Positions 27,101-42,100 of a stretch of 64,000 nt of DNA are shown in pieces. Source of the stretch: Polytrichum commune (Eukaryota; Streptophyta; Polytrichopsida; Polytrichales; Polytrichaceae); contig OX485803.1 of assembly GCA_950295325.1 (NCBI GenBank), positions 51,289,554 through 51,353,553 of the forward strand, in the 5' to 3' direction. Position numbers and translations under genes: made by a program. The notes under the pieces are model-generated. The model was given only the letters and a program-made list of their open reading frames with translations, was not told where the DNA came from and did no database searches. Numbering within the stretch: the first letter of the stretch is position 1; every line of letters starts with the position of its first letter.

Positions 27101-30100
27101 AATGAGGCCAAGAATAAGCTCCTGCCCACCCCAACAAAGTCCCACTACACATTTAATTTACGTGACTATGCACGTGTCATCCAGGTTCAGATTTCATGCC
27201 AAGTTATTGCATATGATGATGTTATTGAGATTGTAGTATATATATATATATACCAGTATCTGATACGCCAAACACACTTCCCCCTGTATGCTCTTTGAAG
27301 TGGTCCTACTCGCATAAGGGATGGGGCCTTATGTGGTCACTCTTCTTAATAGGGCACCTATATTTGAGTCATATATGGCAAGGCTTGTAGTTAACAACGG
27401 TTCCTAAAAACACACATGTTACAATGAGATTGGACTATGTTCTCAAAATATAGATGCCGTTCTAGGTTCAATAGTGAACATAACTGAGAGTCAATGTGAT
27501 TGACTATAATGAAAGAGAATCTTTGCTTTGACCTTTACAATTTTTTTAATCTCAACTCCGATTCTGAAACTTGGAATAATAATCTTTGTTCTTCGCAATT
27601 GCTAACCAGGTCAGACAATTCCCAATCCAATCCAACGTCTATAATTTTCTGCATAGTTGGAATTGCCCACAATAGTGCGAAATACCTTAGCACTTAAGTA
27701 GAAAATTTGATATATAAGACTTTCGGAAGTTTCAAGCTTTGGAGCTAATATATGTTCCAAGGAACTCAGAAGATACTTCTTGGATTGACTCCATTAACAG
27801 GGTATGATGCTGCAAACGCCAGAAACAGTTCCACTTGGAAACCCAGGAGTGCACCAGCATATTCGTCTGTGGGTGCATGAAGTGTTGAGGGTCTTCTACG
27901 ATCGATTGGTTGATGATCATGATCGAGACTGGCTGATTGCATTTCTTCGGAAGATGACTGCATTGCACTTTAAGAAAGAATTTGATAAACTCTTTGAGGG
28001 TCTTCTTCTAGATGGTGCCAAAGCCATCACCCAATTCGAGCTCCGACGGTAAAACGCGCATCAGTTTTATCCACTTTCATCCTTGCTTTGGTTATATTGA
28101 AAGCTTGATCAGTTCAAAACTCAGAATGTTCTGGAACCCCGCTCCAGTCTTATCATCAAGACAATAATTACTACCGAGTATTTGCTTAAGGTCATAAGCA
28201 CAATCCCTCCTTCGAGTTTTCACCCCACATCTGGCTTGATTGTTTTATGTAAAATCATTTTTTTAAAACTTAATATGCAAGAAGTTTTTAGTCTTTCTGA
28301 TTCGATACCATTCAGGTCTATAAACCATGCAAGACATTCATACATAGGTAAAATAGCCTTAGTTTCAATGCAATATTCGGATGGTGTTACCCAAATAATG
28401 ACTGTGGTATACACAGATTCCCCTCATCTGATTGATACCCACAAGTATTGCACAATTTTGATACCATTATTGATATTGTGTATTGGTACCTTGCATTCAC
28501 TACATACCAGTCCAACACTGGCATTTACCATCATGAATCCTGACAGGTGTTTTTTTGGAGATTACATGATAGAAGACCCAGATGCCCGTCTGTATGAGGA
28601 GGTTACAGATGTCTCTGGGTTGCTGAAGCAGACTGAATCGTACTTGGCTGACTTTAATGGAGTGAGCAAGAGGCCTATGAATTTGGCTATCTTTCTGTTT
28701 GCTGTTGAACATGTGTCAAGAATTTGCCGTATTCTCAAGCAGCCTGGAGGCCATATGTTGCTTGTCGGAGTTGGAGGCAGTGGACGTCAAAGTTTAACAC
28801 GGTTGGCAGGTGCTATATACGCCATGGAGGTGTTCCAGGTATGTCAGCGGTCACTTGGGTATGTCCCAATATGAAGTACATTGGCTTCCTGCATTATGCT
28901 ACATTTCATTCTCTGTGCATTTATGTGTAAGGACTTGTTTGAAGTTTTTCATTGACTTTGCATTCGTGCACGCTTCTCTGTTCTTCTGTGTAGGGTTCTG
29001 CCTAGACTCTGCATTGGCACATGCTTTTGTGTTCATCTCTGTGTAGTCACTTGTTGGCACTTTTCCAGGTTTAGACTCTGCATTGGTGGACGCTTATTTA
29101 TTCATCTCTGCATAGGCACTTGTTTAGATATATTCATAGACACTGCATTAGTATACGCTTCTCTGTTCATCTGTGGGTACGCACTTTGTTTAGATTTGTT
29201 CATAGACTTTGCATTGGCGGAGACTTTTGTGTTCATCTCTGTGTAGGCACTTGTTTACAGTTTTTCAGACTCTGCATTGGCACACGCTCAGGTTGAGATC
29301 AGTAAGAGCTATGGTAAAGTGGAATGGCGAGACGATCTTATGTTGATGTTGAAGAAGGCAGGTGCTGAGCCCTGCATACCTAGCGTGTTTTTATTCAGTG
29401 ACACCCAGATCACTGATGAGGGTTTTGTCGAGGACATTAACAACCTGCTGAATTCTGGAGAGGTCATTCAACTTCATACACGACACTTTATGTGCTTCCT
29501 ACAATAAGAGTCCAGGTCTATTCTGATGCATGTAAAGTTGAGCACTGCAAACTTTCAGTTTCGAGGTGCTTTGCAAGAATAGCAGCTGAACTTCTCGGTC
29601 ACATCTACTGTCAGGTTCCAAATATGTACCCAAGTGATGAGAAGGCACAAATCATGGAATCGGCAAGAGATAAAGGTTCCAAGGAAGGGAAAATGCTGGA
29701 AACAATGGCAGATGTGTGGAAATTCTTTGTAGATAAATGCAAAGCTAATTTGCATATCATCTTTGCAATGAGTCCTGTTGGTCAAGCTTTCAAAGATCGA
29801 CTCCGTCAGTTTCCCTCGCTTGTCAACTGTTGCACTATTGACTGGTTTCAGGTATAAATCCTTGTGCCAAAGAGCCGATCTCCATCAGTTTGAAGGTAGG
29901 CAACCTACCACAATCACAGATTCAATTTATATGAATTTGAACAAAGGTTAGTTACTGTACTGGCAAGCATTGGGTTAATGGTTTGATCCTCATGTGAAGT
30001 TTAAACAGCCTGCCCATTAGCCAGTTTCCCCTATTCAATTGTAGGGACACTGACTTTAACCCTTCATTGTCCAATCAGACGTTGTTGGGGGAAACCGAAG

Positions 30101-33100
30101 GCTTTCTTCACAAGTGGATTTAACCTTGTGGCTTCGAATCTTTTAAAGTGATGAAGATTACAAATATAGTTCTAACTTTAAGATTCTCTTAAAGTCGTCT
30201 TTGATTTGCAACCGGAATGCAAATTGTTTGCCCACATTGCATTCAAATCTGTTCCACCCATGCCCTCCCCCGAGTGCCTCCAAAGACCATCCATTGCATG
30301 CAAGATTGGGGCAGACAGCTTTAAGACTTGAATCTTACGGAATCCTAATCCCCACGATTTATCTCCCCACAAATTGAGGGGGTTGGAGTTGACTACGTAT
30401 GAGATAATTCCACCTCAATATCCTGAATATTTTGTACTGATAATTTGGTGTTTGTTCTCTACATATTATTCCACCCCCTCTGAACAATTATTGGTTAGTG
30501 ATGTTGATTCAGCTGCCTACAGTTGATTTATGATTAGGCTTTGGTTCCTTAGGATATGGTTTTGTGCAGGTTGTAGCCAAATGGGATGGCCACCCAAGTG
30601 TTTTCAACTTCACTTACACCATTACCACATTGCAGGAATGGCCAGAGGACGCATTGGAGGCAGTGGCCATCAAGTTCTTGCTGCAGATGGACCTTGATGA
30701 TAAAGTTCGTGAGAGTATTGTCCTCATCTGCAAGGTAATCTCAACGAAAACCGAGTAGACATGATCCCTGACACAGTGGATAGGGCTAATTTACTTCATA
30801 AACAGCATTTCATTGGTTGGAAATCGCCCTAAAAGATCGTAATATCTCCAGATAAAACAAACCACTCTCCACCTTTTCACATATTTTGATGTCTTGTTTT
30901 CAGATAATTGTTTTCAAACGTTGATCTCATGTTCATTTCCCATGTCTCTTTCACTTACCAGAATGGAGGTTCTATGTATACAGACATTTCATGAGTCTGT
31001 GCGGGTCTTTTCACTCAAGTTCAAAGAGCAATTGGGAAGACACAACTACCTCACTCCGACTTCATTCCTGGAGCTAATTTCAAGTTTTCAGGTACGACTA
31101 TCAGTGTAAAAAGAAATGCTTTCACTCTTTAGGCTTATAGTCGAGTGCTTCTCCTGAGGGTTAGTTGGGCATCACATGTCACGTCATGTTAGAAATGACA
31201 TGACGTGATCAACATCAACATCATCACAACATAAACGTACTAGTTTGGAGCTGTGCCATTCGGGCCCATTGCACCCGTGCATATGAAAGAATAGCCCAGC
31301 AACACAACCCCATACACCCATGCAACCATATGCCCAAGCTTGTTGCACCCGTGCATATGAAAGAATAGCCTAGCAACACAACCCCATACACCCATGCAAT
31401 TATATGCCCAAGCATGTTGCACCCGTGCATATGAAAGAATAGCCGAGCAACACAACCCCATACACCCATGCAACCATATGCCCAAGCCTGTTGCACCTGT
31501 GCATATGAATGAATAGCCCAGCGACACAACCAATACACCCATGCAACCATATGCCCAAGCCTGTTGAACCTGTGCATATGAATGAATAGCCCAGCGACAC
31601 AACCAATACACCCATGCAACCATATGCCCAAGCATGTGCTCATAAGCCCCCTTGAATTGTCACCATGTTCTCCCACCCATGTCATGTGGCCATTGTGGCT
31701 CCATGCCTGTCATCCCTTGGGCTTCCCCTCACTATACTCACCTTTTGCACTGTAGTCTCCCCACCTTTCCACATTTGTCTCTTTTTCTATTTTTCACATC
31801 TTTATTTTGAAAGGAAATCTTTGATATGGGGCGATTCACTTGCACTACACTTAATCGTGTATTATTAGTAGCATGCTCAAAATGTTTCGTCTCATTTGAA
31901 GTTCATTTGCAAATTAACATGAGCGAAGGGGTCCTAACTGCAAAATAAAACTATTCTACACTGAGCTAGGTTAATTTTGTCTTGTCATAGGGGTGCAATA
32001 TTTAATGGCACATAAATAAGGACAACTTGGAAAGCTCTCAAATAGCTATTGTTGGGCAATGGGTGTAGGATATAAGGTATACTAGGGTATAGGGAGTCAG
32101 TTTAGTTTACGGGGTAACAGTGTAATGCATAGATTTTGATTACTTGAATGAAACAATTGTTGGTGGTGTAATACAATATGTATTTTGGTGTGAAATTTGT
32201 TGTCTAAATTTACCAAGTTTAAGAGGGGATTTTAATAATTATTACATTTCTAAGCTTAAGCAATATTAAGGAGTGTACTTCATATAGTGCTTATTAATGT
32301 ATAGGCTGGTAATTCTTATCAAAGACGGACACATTGCAATGGTAAGACTTTGCACATGCTCACCAATGACATCACTTGTATATGATAGCTCATCATTTAA
32401 TATACCGTAAATATGTTCAAATGAATTATTTGTTGATGTCATTGACATCTTAAACTTTGTTTAGTCATCGTAGTTTGTACCTCTAGTCATTATGTTGACA
32501 CATCAATCCTACAATGAATGATTATAAGATTGAAAAATCTTATTTTCCACATCATTCAATATAGATCCGGGTCACGCCCTTGATTGATTCTAATATCAGA
32601 GTCAAAGTGTACGTTGGGTCATTAAAGCTCAACAAATACACTTTAAACTCTGTAATATCAACCTCCTTAATGTCACTCCTTTTATATCCCGAAACCTTAG
32701 GGAACAATTTTCTCAGTTTAAATCTCACTCCTTATTGTCACGTCTCCCTCCCATATATCATGGGTTTTGACAATAAAATAAACCACCAAAGAATCCAAAC
32801 CACACGCTCGCATGCATCATGTTGTCATCATTGTAATTATTGTCATTATTGCAATGTTGACTTTGAGTCATTCTCATAATGTCACGTGCTACACTAATTG
32901 TCTTTTATCACACATCCATGTTAACATTGTAGAACCCCTTACTATCACGTGCACTTTGGTTGTTACAAGCATGGTATTATAGAGTTTAGAGTGCAAATGA
33001 CTACAAATGTGTCACGTCAACCTCTCTTTTCCATGTCACATCCAAATGGATAGAATGGATGATAAATTTTAGACAACAAATGATTATGCCGGGTCGACTT

Positions 33101-36100
33101 GAACAAAGTTCATCCATGAGTCATTTACAAGACTTAAGGATGAGTCCCGGGTACGCAAATCCCATATTATACGTAGGGGCATCGTATTAAAAATGGCTTA
33201 GAGGACGGCTTTTGTAAAAATTATATCAAATTATATCAAATTAAAATGATCAAAAAGTTGGGTGAAGACCAAATTAAATAAAATGAGATGAAAAAAAAGT
33301 TGGGTAAAGACCAAATTAAATAAAATGAGATGAGAAAAAAGGTTGGGTTGCATATTTATTAAAAAAAAACTCCAACGTATATAAACAATTGAAACACCTA
33401 GTTTTTTTAACCTTGTAGAGCGTCTAAGAGGGGTATTCAATGTAGATGTCGGATTAGTATTCACAAATGATAGAGGGTCCTTTCAAGGTCTCCCTCTTTT
33501 GGAAGGAGTTGTGGCAATTACAGGTGTAACATATTCCTTCTCCCTATCTCTACCTCCACTACATGAGCCTCTACGCTTCATCTCATAATCCATGTGTTTG
33601 TTTATTAAGCCAAGGATGACCCTCCCAAATGAGCACAAGCACACTCCAAAGCGACGACACAAAGGCTCCAAAAGCAAAGCCGCACACTCCAAAGCAAAGA
33701 CACAAAGGCTCCAAAACCGAACACAAAAGCTTCAAAGCGAATATATAGAAGCCTCAAACCCTAAGCCCTAACCCTAAACCGGGAACCCATGATATTTTGA
33801 AATACCTCATGATACCCTTGAGTAGTCGGGGCACCATATGATGTATATGGTCTTAAAAATACATACCTCAACTGTATCCTAACACAAATCATTAGTTTTC
33901 TATCCCAACAGTTAGACCAGTAAGTTGCCTATGCATAATTATTTTAAAAAATCCACATGAATATTTGCCTCCAATTAGAATTATAAGCCACGAATAGTTG
34001 CCTCCTATTAAAATTATAAGTCATTCACAATGTTAAAATTTTATTAAAAAGTCCAAAAAGTTGGGTAGTTTGACCTATGGTACATGTATTAAAAAAATCA
34101 TATAATTAGGTTTTTAATGCAATTTTATGCTTCAAAATATATTCATTTCCTATATATAATTACAATTTTGGATTCCTTGTTAGAAGGGCTACAAGGGTTT
34201 CCTACATTAAAACAAATTGTATCACTGAATATTGGACTAAAACGCATTATAAGTGATTATAATCAAGACCATATAATACGGGAGTTGCGTACCCGGGGGA
34301 TGAGTAAATTGTTGGACACGTTATAGCAAATGAGTTGGGTACGTGTAGCAGTCATTAAATGAGTTGTTTAGGACAATCAATCATTGATACTGTGATTGGA
34401 AAGGACAAGGTTTCTTCTAGTGGGCCGTGCTATCCTGGCTCTTTCCATCCATCCATGCTCTTTCCATCCATGCCATATGACATATCACATTAACGTGGTC
34501 CCCTCACCTTTTGGAAATAGTGTGGAAAAAATGGGGCAACAGCCTCACCACCACCATGCCTTCCAGTGGATGTCATATTACCCCTCCATGAATCAAAGCA
34601 GCAGCATTGAAATTAAATGTGCCACATCATAAATTTGAATTTATTCACAGGGAGTGAGAAGCACCCAAAGTACTGACCTTTCTGCAATCAAATATGTGTT
34701 TATTGGTCAACATACACCTTCCTCTGGATCTTGTCTCCATCAGCTGAAATTTCTGTGCTCCGTGATCACAATGTTCAATCTTCTAATCTAACATGTGAGC
34801 GGCCATTGTCATCTGTGCAGTCTCTTTTGATTGCATCGAGGGGGGAGAACCTGAGACAGAAGGGCAGGTACGAGGTTGGACTGGAAAAGCTTGCGAATAG
34901 TTCTCAGCAAGTTGCTGTTATGCAAGTAGAGCTTACTGAGCTTATGCCCAAGCTCATTGAGACAGTGAGATCTCCTGACATGGAGTTGTATATTCTTGAA
35001 GTTTGAAACACATGCAATGTCAACTGGAGGTCTAATCTAGAACTTTCTGCACCTTTTGATCAACCAACATGGCTTGTGAAAGATTAAGTAACGTGAAGAT
35101 TGAAAGCATGCATGTAACTCTTGATAATCACACATCTCTGCCTAGTATGTGTCTATCCAGCAAACTCCCTTGTGGCCAATTTCAACCCTAACTCCTTGAT
35201 CTCAATGTGGATCTGGTTAATGTGGATAAATGTAGAAATCACCTGCATCTTAATCAGAAACGGTGCAACACGATAGGTAGCAGTATCATGGCAAACATGA
35301 TTACTTGTCGGTCCACCGACAAACTTTATAACAACAACAGGACCCTTATCTATAGTAACGTTTTGAGATGCCTCACCCGTCTAAGTTGCAGTTTGCAGTG
35401 TGTCTAATTTAAAGGTGGAATTTTGCAACGCGGTAGATAACAATCAGAAGAAATTTCCACTTGGATGCAGGTCGCAGAAGTGGAGAAGATGATGGTAATA
35501 GTGGAAACCGAGAAGGTGGAAAAGGTAGGCCCTTAACCCCCATGCCTGGATGACTACATTCACTACCAAGACAACATTGCAATTCCTCTGTCCAGTTGCG
35601 TGGTGCAATTTCAGCAGAAATTGACATGAAATAGATATTCAATACCCCGAACTGAGCTTGTTTTGTAATATGCTGGAAAATCAGGTGGAGCCTAAAAAGG
35701 CGATTGTCATGGCAGATGAGGCCGAGGCCAACAAATCCGCAGCTGCTGCGAAGGTCATCAAGGATGAGTGTGAGGCTGCACTTGCTGTTGCCATGCCAGT
35801 TCTTGAAGAAGCTCTGGCTGCTCTGGACACCCTGTCAGCTAATGACATCAACTACGTCAAGAAGCTTGCAAACCCACCCTATCTTATCAAACTTGTGCTA
35901 GAGGCTGTTTGTGTAATTCTGGATGTGAAACCTGCCAAAATGCCAGATGGAAAGGGTGGACAGGTAATGGACTACTGGAAACCTTCCGTTGTCCTCCTCA
36001 ACGACAAGAACTTCCTCCAGAATCTCAAGGTGATTCAACCACTCAAAATCTCTTCTACAGTGGCTGCACTGATATATGGTTATTATAAGTGTGGGCAGAT

Positions 36101-39100
36101 TTGTAGTGTGGCTTACCCTGGGCAGCCCTATAGTGCCGCCATAATGAACATCATCATGCAGGAAAATAGTGTGCAATCCTAGTTACATCTGTCATGTCCT
36201 CATGGTAGACCCACCTCCTTCTGCCGCCTCTATTGTGGGGAATCGAGGGGGAACCGAAGATTCACAATTCATGGAGATATTGCATTGTGAACGTTTACAA
36301 GGTAATTATGATACAAGAAGGAATTCCTTTCACACATCAATCTCTCCACATGTGAACCGGATCCGAATTCCCTAGGTTGGAAGTCTTTCAAATGCACACT
36401 ATTCTCAATCCAATAGGAATAATGTGATGTACAATGTGGACCTTGGATGTTGAACACTGTGCATTGGTAGATAGTGTGCACCCACAATATTATCTACAAT
36501 TTTTATAGTATAGAAATAAACTCAATGGTGTGGCCCACGCCAAAAGGGACCGCTTTTGACATAGGCAAAAACACTTGTCCCATAGCCCTACTCTGTAAAC
36601 CGCTTTGGGTTCACATATGATGTGGCAGCTATGATCAAGGTGAAGCACCCTTCATTCACGCCAACACAAGTGGTTGGTTGGCGTTGTCTCTTTCTCTGGC
36701 CTGCTATATTCACCAGAATCAATATACACTAAATATTATACAGTTATACACAACGCTATATCCTTTTACTTATAATGTAATTTTTTTATCAAGTAAAGGT
36801 GTTAATGTTCCAATGTCCAAACAACCAATTCGACCTTTGTTGGAAACAGTCGAGGTGCACAGTTCGCTTAATTCCAAATAGTAAGTGACACTAAATACAA
36901 CATTCAGTGTAGTTCTTGGGGGGTCACAAAGCAAGGTGGGGATCATAGTTACTTTGTGCTTGATATACACCTTTAAGTTCGGTAATTCAGGTTCAAAAGC
37001 CATTTTGAGTCCTTGATACAAGTGCGTCCCCTCTTCTTGTCTACATGCTAAGAATCCCAGTGATTCCTTGTACTCAAGGATCAGGGCAGCAGATATTGCA
37101 TGCAGGATACGAGTTCGATCTAAATGAAAGAGATTTAACCAGCGTTCGTCGTGGTAAGGAGCGTACCACCACTGACCCAGGTATCGTGTTGTGTCAGGAT
37201 TACGACAAGGATAATATAAAACCTCCAATAATTGACAAGATCAGGAAGGTCTACATCTCAAACCCTGAATTCACACCAGCAAAGGCAGCAAATGCATCAG
37301 CTGCTGCTGAGGGTCTTTGTAAGTGGATCATCGCCATGGATAAGTACGACACAGTTGCAAAAGTTGTCGCCCCTAAAAGAGCTAAGCTTATGGCAGCTGA
37401 AGCACAATACGAAGAGGTCATGGTTGGCCTCAGAGCAAAGCAAGCAGATCTGAAGGGCATTCTTGCCAAGCTTCAAGATCTGGAAGATGATCTTGACTAC
37501 AACATGTTGAAAAAGGAAAACTTGCAGGTATAAGATCATGGCTGCTAACTTGAAATTAGCTTCATTGTTGTTTGAGCTTTGTTTATGAACCCTATGATAG
37601 AATAATTGAGTTACCCTCGAAGTTCTTCAAAGAGGGACCAAACAAAAAGGCGAGAGGGAATTGTCGCATACGAGAGTACCTCTCATCCATCCAACATAAG
37701 GTCGTGACCCCTCTATGTTTGTGGCTCATTCATCTCAAATGACTTCGAATAAATTATTTCGTGCGGTCTTCAAAGCTAATTCTCGTGTCAAATCAAATTC
37801 ACAAAGAGTTTGCATCGGGGACTTTACGGATAACTCTATACCTACAATAAGGTAGTGCAATCTACCCGGGGTTGTTTGATCCATGCTCTGGGAGAATCAA
37901 ATAAACGATACTAGTTCTGTCCTGTACTAATTTATTACACTTATTGAAACGCCCGGCGGCAGCATGAAGTGAAAATGTGCACAGTGAAGATTGAACGAGC
38001 TGAGCAACTGATAGGAGGACTTGGAGGGGAGAGAGTTCGGTGGATTCAGGCTGCCAAAGACCTTGGAGATGCGTACCCTTCTTTAACAGGAGACAGCCTC
38101 CTCTCTGCAGGCATCATTGCCTATCTTGGAGCGTTTACTGCCGGGTACCAATCAGATATTTATATCTGTCCTTGTGAGAATCTGAAAGAAGAAATTGTAT
38201 ATGCCGTGTCACTTACCCTGAGAATTGATCAGAACGTGGCTGTTTCTTGAGCAGGTACCGTCAGCAGATTTTAGAAGCTTGGTTGAAACTTGTGAAAAAT
38301 GAGGGTATTCCACACTCTGGAAATTACAATTTTGCAGCTAAGCTTGGGAATCCGGTAAAAATCCGGGAGTGGATGATTTCTGGGTTGCCCAATGACCCTG
38401 TGTCTATCGACAATGGCATCATTGTGGCCAATGCCCGCCGTTGGCCTCTCATGATTGACCCTCAGGCAAGCCTTCTGTCATTGTGTCAGTAAAAGCAGGG
38501 TTTGTGATTATCTGAGGAACGACGTACCAATTCCTGAGAATAAAATATATCAGCCTTTGAACCTTTCTTGATATTGATATCCTAAACGAATATGAATGCC
38601 TCATCTCACTGTATGTTTCTGGCAGGGGCAAGCAAACAAGTGGATCCGGAATATGGAACGTGAACGAAACCTGCAAATTATCAAACTTGGAGGAGCTGAC
38701 TATGGTCGGGTTCTTGAAAATGCCATTCAGTTTGGATTACCTGTGCTTCTTGAGAATATTGGAGAAGAACTGGACCCTTCCTTAGAACCTGTGCTCTTGA
38801 AACAGGTATCATACTCGTTGATTGTTCCATGTTAAGTGTAGGCAACCGAGAAAAACTGGTCCTTGGAAGACACATAATAAAGCATGCTCTTGTCCTCCTT
38901 TTCATGATATCTGTATTCTGTGATTGTCATGAAATTAGTAGAAGGTCATGCAACACAAGAGCATGTGCTGCCCATTATGAATATTATGAATATTACCAAT
39001 ATAACCCCACCTGCTACACTTAGTAAAAATGTCACCTTTGGCATATGGGATCGATGATAATCTCTTTGTCGACAGATATTCAAATCAGCAGGTATGATGT

Positions 39101-42100
39101 GTATCAAGTTGGGCGACACGGTGATAGAGTACAATTATGATTTTCGATTCTACATGACCACAAAGTTGCGGAATCCACATTATCTTCCAGAGACATCGGT
39201 GAAGGTGACACTACTGAATTTCATGATCACCAAAGAGGGTTTGGCTGATCAACTCCTTGGTGTGGTGGTTGCCCAAGAGCGGCCTGATCTTGAACAGCAA
39301 AAGAATGAGATGGTAGTGCAGGTAATATTTAATCTTATGGCCACAATATTGGACTATTTTGCCTCATTTTGGGTCATACCAATTTGACAAGCAAGGCCGA
39401 TCTGCTTCGCCCAAAATTTTCGGTTGCTACATGGAAGATTTATAGTTTCTTCAGACAAGTGAGGATTAGAGTCGCTGTTGAACTTTTCATTGGCGACACG
39501 ACAGGATTTAGACGATGTGGCTTTTGCCCCACATGCATCGGAGCTCGTAAGGGGCACTGTACACTATGGCCAAGGGCCGTGACCATGAATTGTGAGGGCT
39601 CATCCGAAGACCGTACCATGGACGATTGAAATTGACTTTGTGTGGTCACGGACCTTCAACTGTAGTGTGAAGTCTTATGCGAGCGGGCTCTCAACCAATT
39701 GCTATTTCCATTATCACCCCATTCATGTGGGCCCTTCTACAAAATGAGTTAACAAATCAAGGGTTGTGAGAATCTGACTTATCATGGTCTCCCAGTTTTG
39801 TGTTGGACCCACCTCTTTGGGGCGGGCTTCACGCAAAATCCTTAGACCCTCAAGCTCTAGTGTTAAGTGAAGTGGGGTGGTCTCGACATTTTCCACGAAT
39901 GAGATATCTTAGATACCAATGTTCATGGGCCCTCAAGCTCTAGTGGAAAGTGCCTCTAAGACACTTGAATGTCTACAATTTCTGTGAAATGATTCCATCA
40001 TCCTTCATAGTGTCCTCGTGTTACTCACATGAAGGCATCAGATCTATAGATCAAAATGAAGATGACGTTCTTTCGGTTGTGGAGACCTCACTCATTCCTG
40101 TCCATTTTTATTGAATACTACAGGGTGCAGAAAATAAGAGAAGGTTGAAAGAGCTCGAAGACCAGATTCTAGAAGTTCTATCAAGCAGTGAAGGAAACAT
40201 ATTAGAGGATGAAACGGCCATCAAAATTATTTCAGAAGCGAAGATTGTTGGCAATGATATCGGTATAAAACAGGTACATATGAAACTGTCCCTTTGGACT
40301 AGTCATGAAGGCCAGTTTGGGCTTTTTGTGGGATAATTGGACAAGATCTTTGCCCAGATTCTACAGTAAAATGATATCTCATCTATAAAGCGGATTGATG
40401 TGGCTTGGAGAAAAGACTACATGCATGCCACCGGCTATATTGTCATTCTCTTTTAGGGGAGTTTTTCCAAGTCCTCAACAATTTGTATAGGACCGAAATA
40501 GGCATGTTCAGGGCTTACCTTTGAAAAGGTAAATTTTGCTAAACCTACTTGGTGTGATGAATATCATACCTAGCTGCATTTAAACTTGAGGAAAATCTCT
40601 AAAGAGATGTACCTCTTGTATATGTGTTGATTTTGTCAATTAGTCGATACTGTCATCCTTACATTGGAAGTTCATATGTGTGTATATAGGCTCAAGCAGA
40701 GATTACTGAGAAAAAGATCGACGAAGCCCGGAAAGGATATCAATCATCTGGAGAATACACTGCTGTTCTATTCTTTTGCATTTCGGACCTTGCCAACATT
40801 GATCCCATGTACCAATACAGCTTACCATGGTTTGTTTCCTTATTCATTTCCTCCATCCAAGGAAGTGAGAAGAACCCTGACCTTATGGTGCGCTTGGACA
40901 TAATTGCAGCCCACTTCTTGTTCTCTCTTTACCAAAATGTATGCCGGTCTCTGTTTGAGAAGGATAAACTCCTGTTTTCATTGCTCCTGGCCACAAGGTT
41001 ACTTGAAATGAAGGGAGAGCTTGCTATTAGCGAGTGGATGTTCTTTTTGACAGGTGGGTTTCATCACGAAATTCACTGCTTAACTTAAATAGTCAAAGGA
41101 ACTTTTCTAACTTTATCTTTGCTACAAGAGCTTGTTTATATTATCGGCGATATACTCATTATGCTTTGAGATCACTCTTTTGTACTATTTGAAAACACAT
41201 GCAAGTCTCTTTAAGTCCATTTTAGTCATTCACTTCTTCTCTTGGTTTTGCCACCATTTTCATTCTACATTCCTTGGTTATTGCGCCGTCATAACATCCT
41301 TAAGTAGCCTCTTTAGGTTCCCATGCAAATGGAATCATTCTTAGGTTATCCGGATTATCTAAGAATGAGTCCATTTAGGGACACGCCTCTTGAATTAAAT
41401 CTTTGTAGATGAAAGAAGGCTTTGTGTCCGAAGATTGGCAAGAGTGAGGTGTTGAGACTACTGAGGGTTTGCCACTTGGGCATGCTCGGCATTCATGCAT
41501 GCACTCAACGACCTTGATTCTTGAAATTTATTCTTGAAGCTAGAATAGAAAGAGAATGTCCATACACATGCATAAGAAAGATATGGTAATTTTGTGCAAT
41601 TCCTTGGTTTTGGAACGAAATATTGCTTTGTTGTTTTCCTTTTCGTGCCCTGAAGTCTTCGAATTACATTGTTGACAACTGCCAGGTGGCATGGCTAGTG
41701 GAGATCCTCCTCCAAACCCAGCTCCCCATTGGATCACCGGACGCTCTTGGACTGAGATAGACCGGTTGTCCAAACTGCCTGTTTTTAAGGGCTTGAACAC
41801 GCATGTTGCATCGAATCTGGCTGACTGGAAAGTGGTGTTTGATGCCATGGATCCCCACAAACTTCCTATTCCAGGACCGTTCGCCGCAAAATTGACGGGG
41901 TTCCAGAAGCTGCTGGCGTTGCGGTGCTTGCGACCAGATAAAGTCATTCCTGCCATACAAGACTTTGTAATTGACAGATTGGGGACTAAGTTCGTGCTGC
42001 CCCCAAGTTTCAATCTGGATGCTTGTTACAAAGACTCAAGCGCCACTTGTCCCCTGATTTTTGTTCTGTCACCTGGAAGTGATCCAACAGCTGCGTTGCT

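Larger units (their letters stand above)
25116..29851 (+). other. Dynein AAA3 and AAA4, exons 20-26
   Basis: Exon 20 (939 nt) is the longest and contains ATVSRCGM, the AAA3 Walker A GGTGTGKT at 25830-25853 (about residue 2158) and Walker [10 protein letters not shown]. Exon 21 carries [10 protein letters not shown]. The AAA4 P-loop GVGGSGRQ is at 28767-28790 (about residue 2526), with VFLFSDTQI in exon 25. The order and spacing match functional axonemal heavy chains. Confidence 0.92.

Noticed and set aside
30564-30635. In-frame upstream extension of dynein exon 27
   Set aside because: The acceptor at 30633-30635 gives the conserved [10 protein letters not shown] junction; the extra residues would interrupt a conserved block.
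31271-31636. CRISPR-like array
   Set aside because: Direct tandem units without unique spacers in a eukaryotic intron; a minisatellite.
31224-31685. Long minus-strand open frames with repeated MGVW/HMVAW peptides
   Set aside because: They arise from a 74-bp minisatellite inside a dynein intron; no start context, family or splice support.
33756-33780. True telomere or chromosome end
   Set aside because: Only a few degenerate CCCTAA-like units inside an intron.
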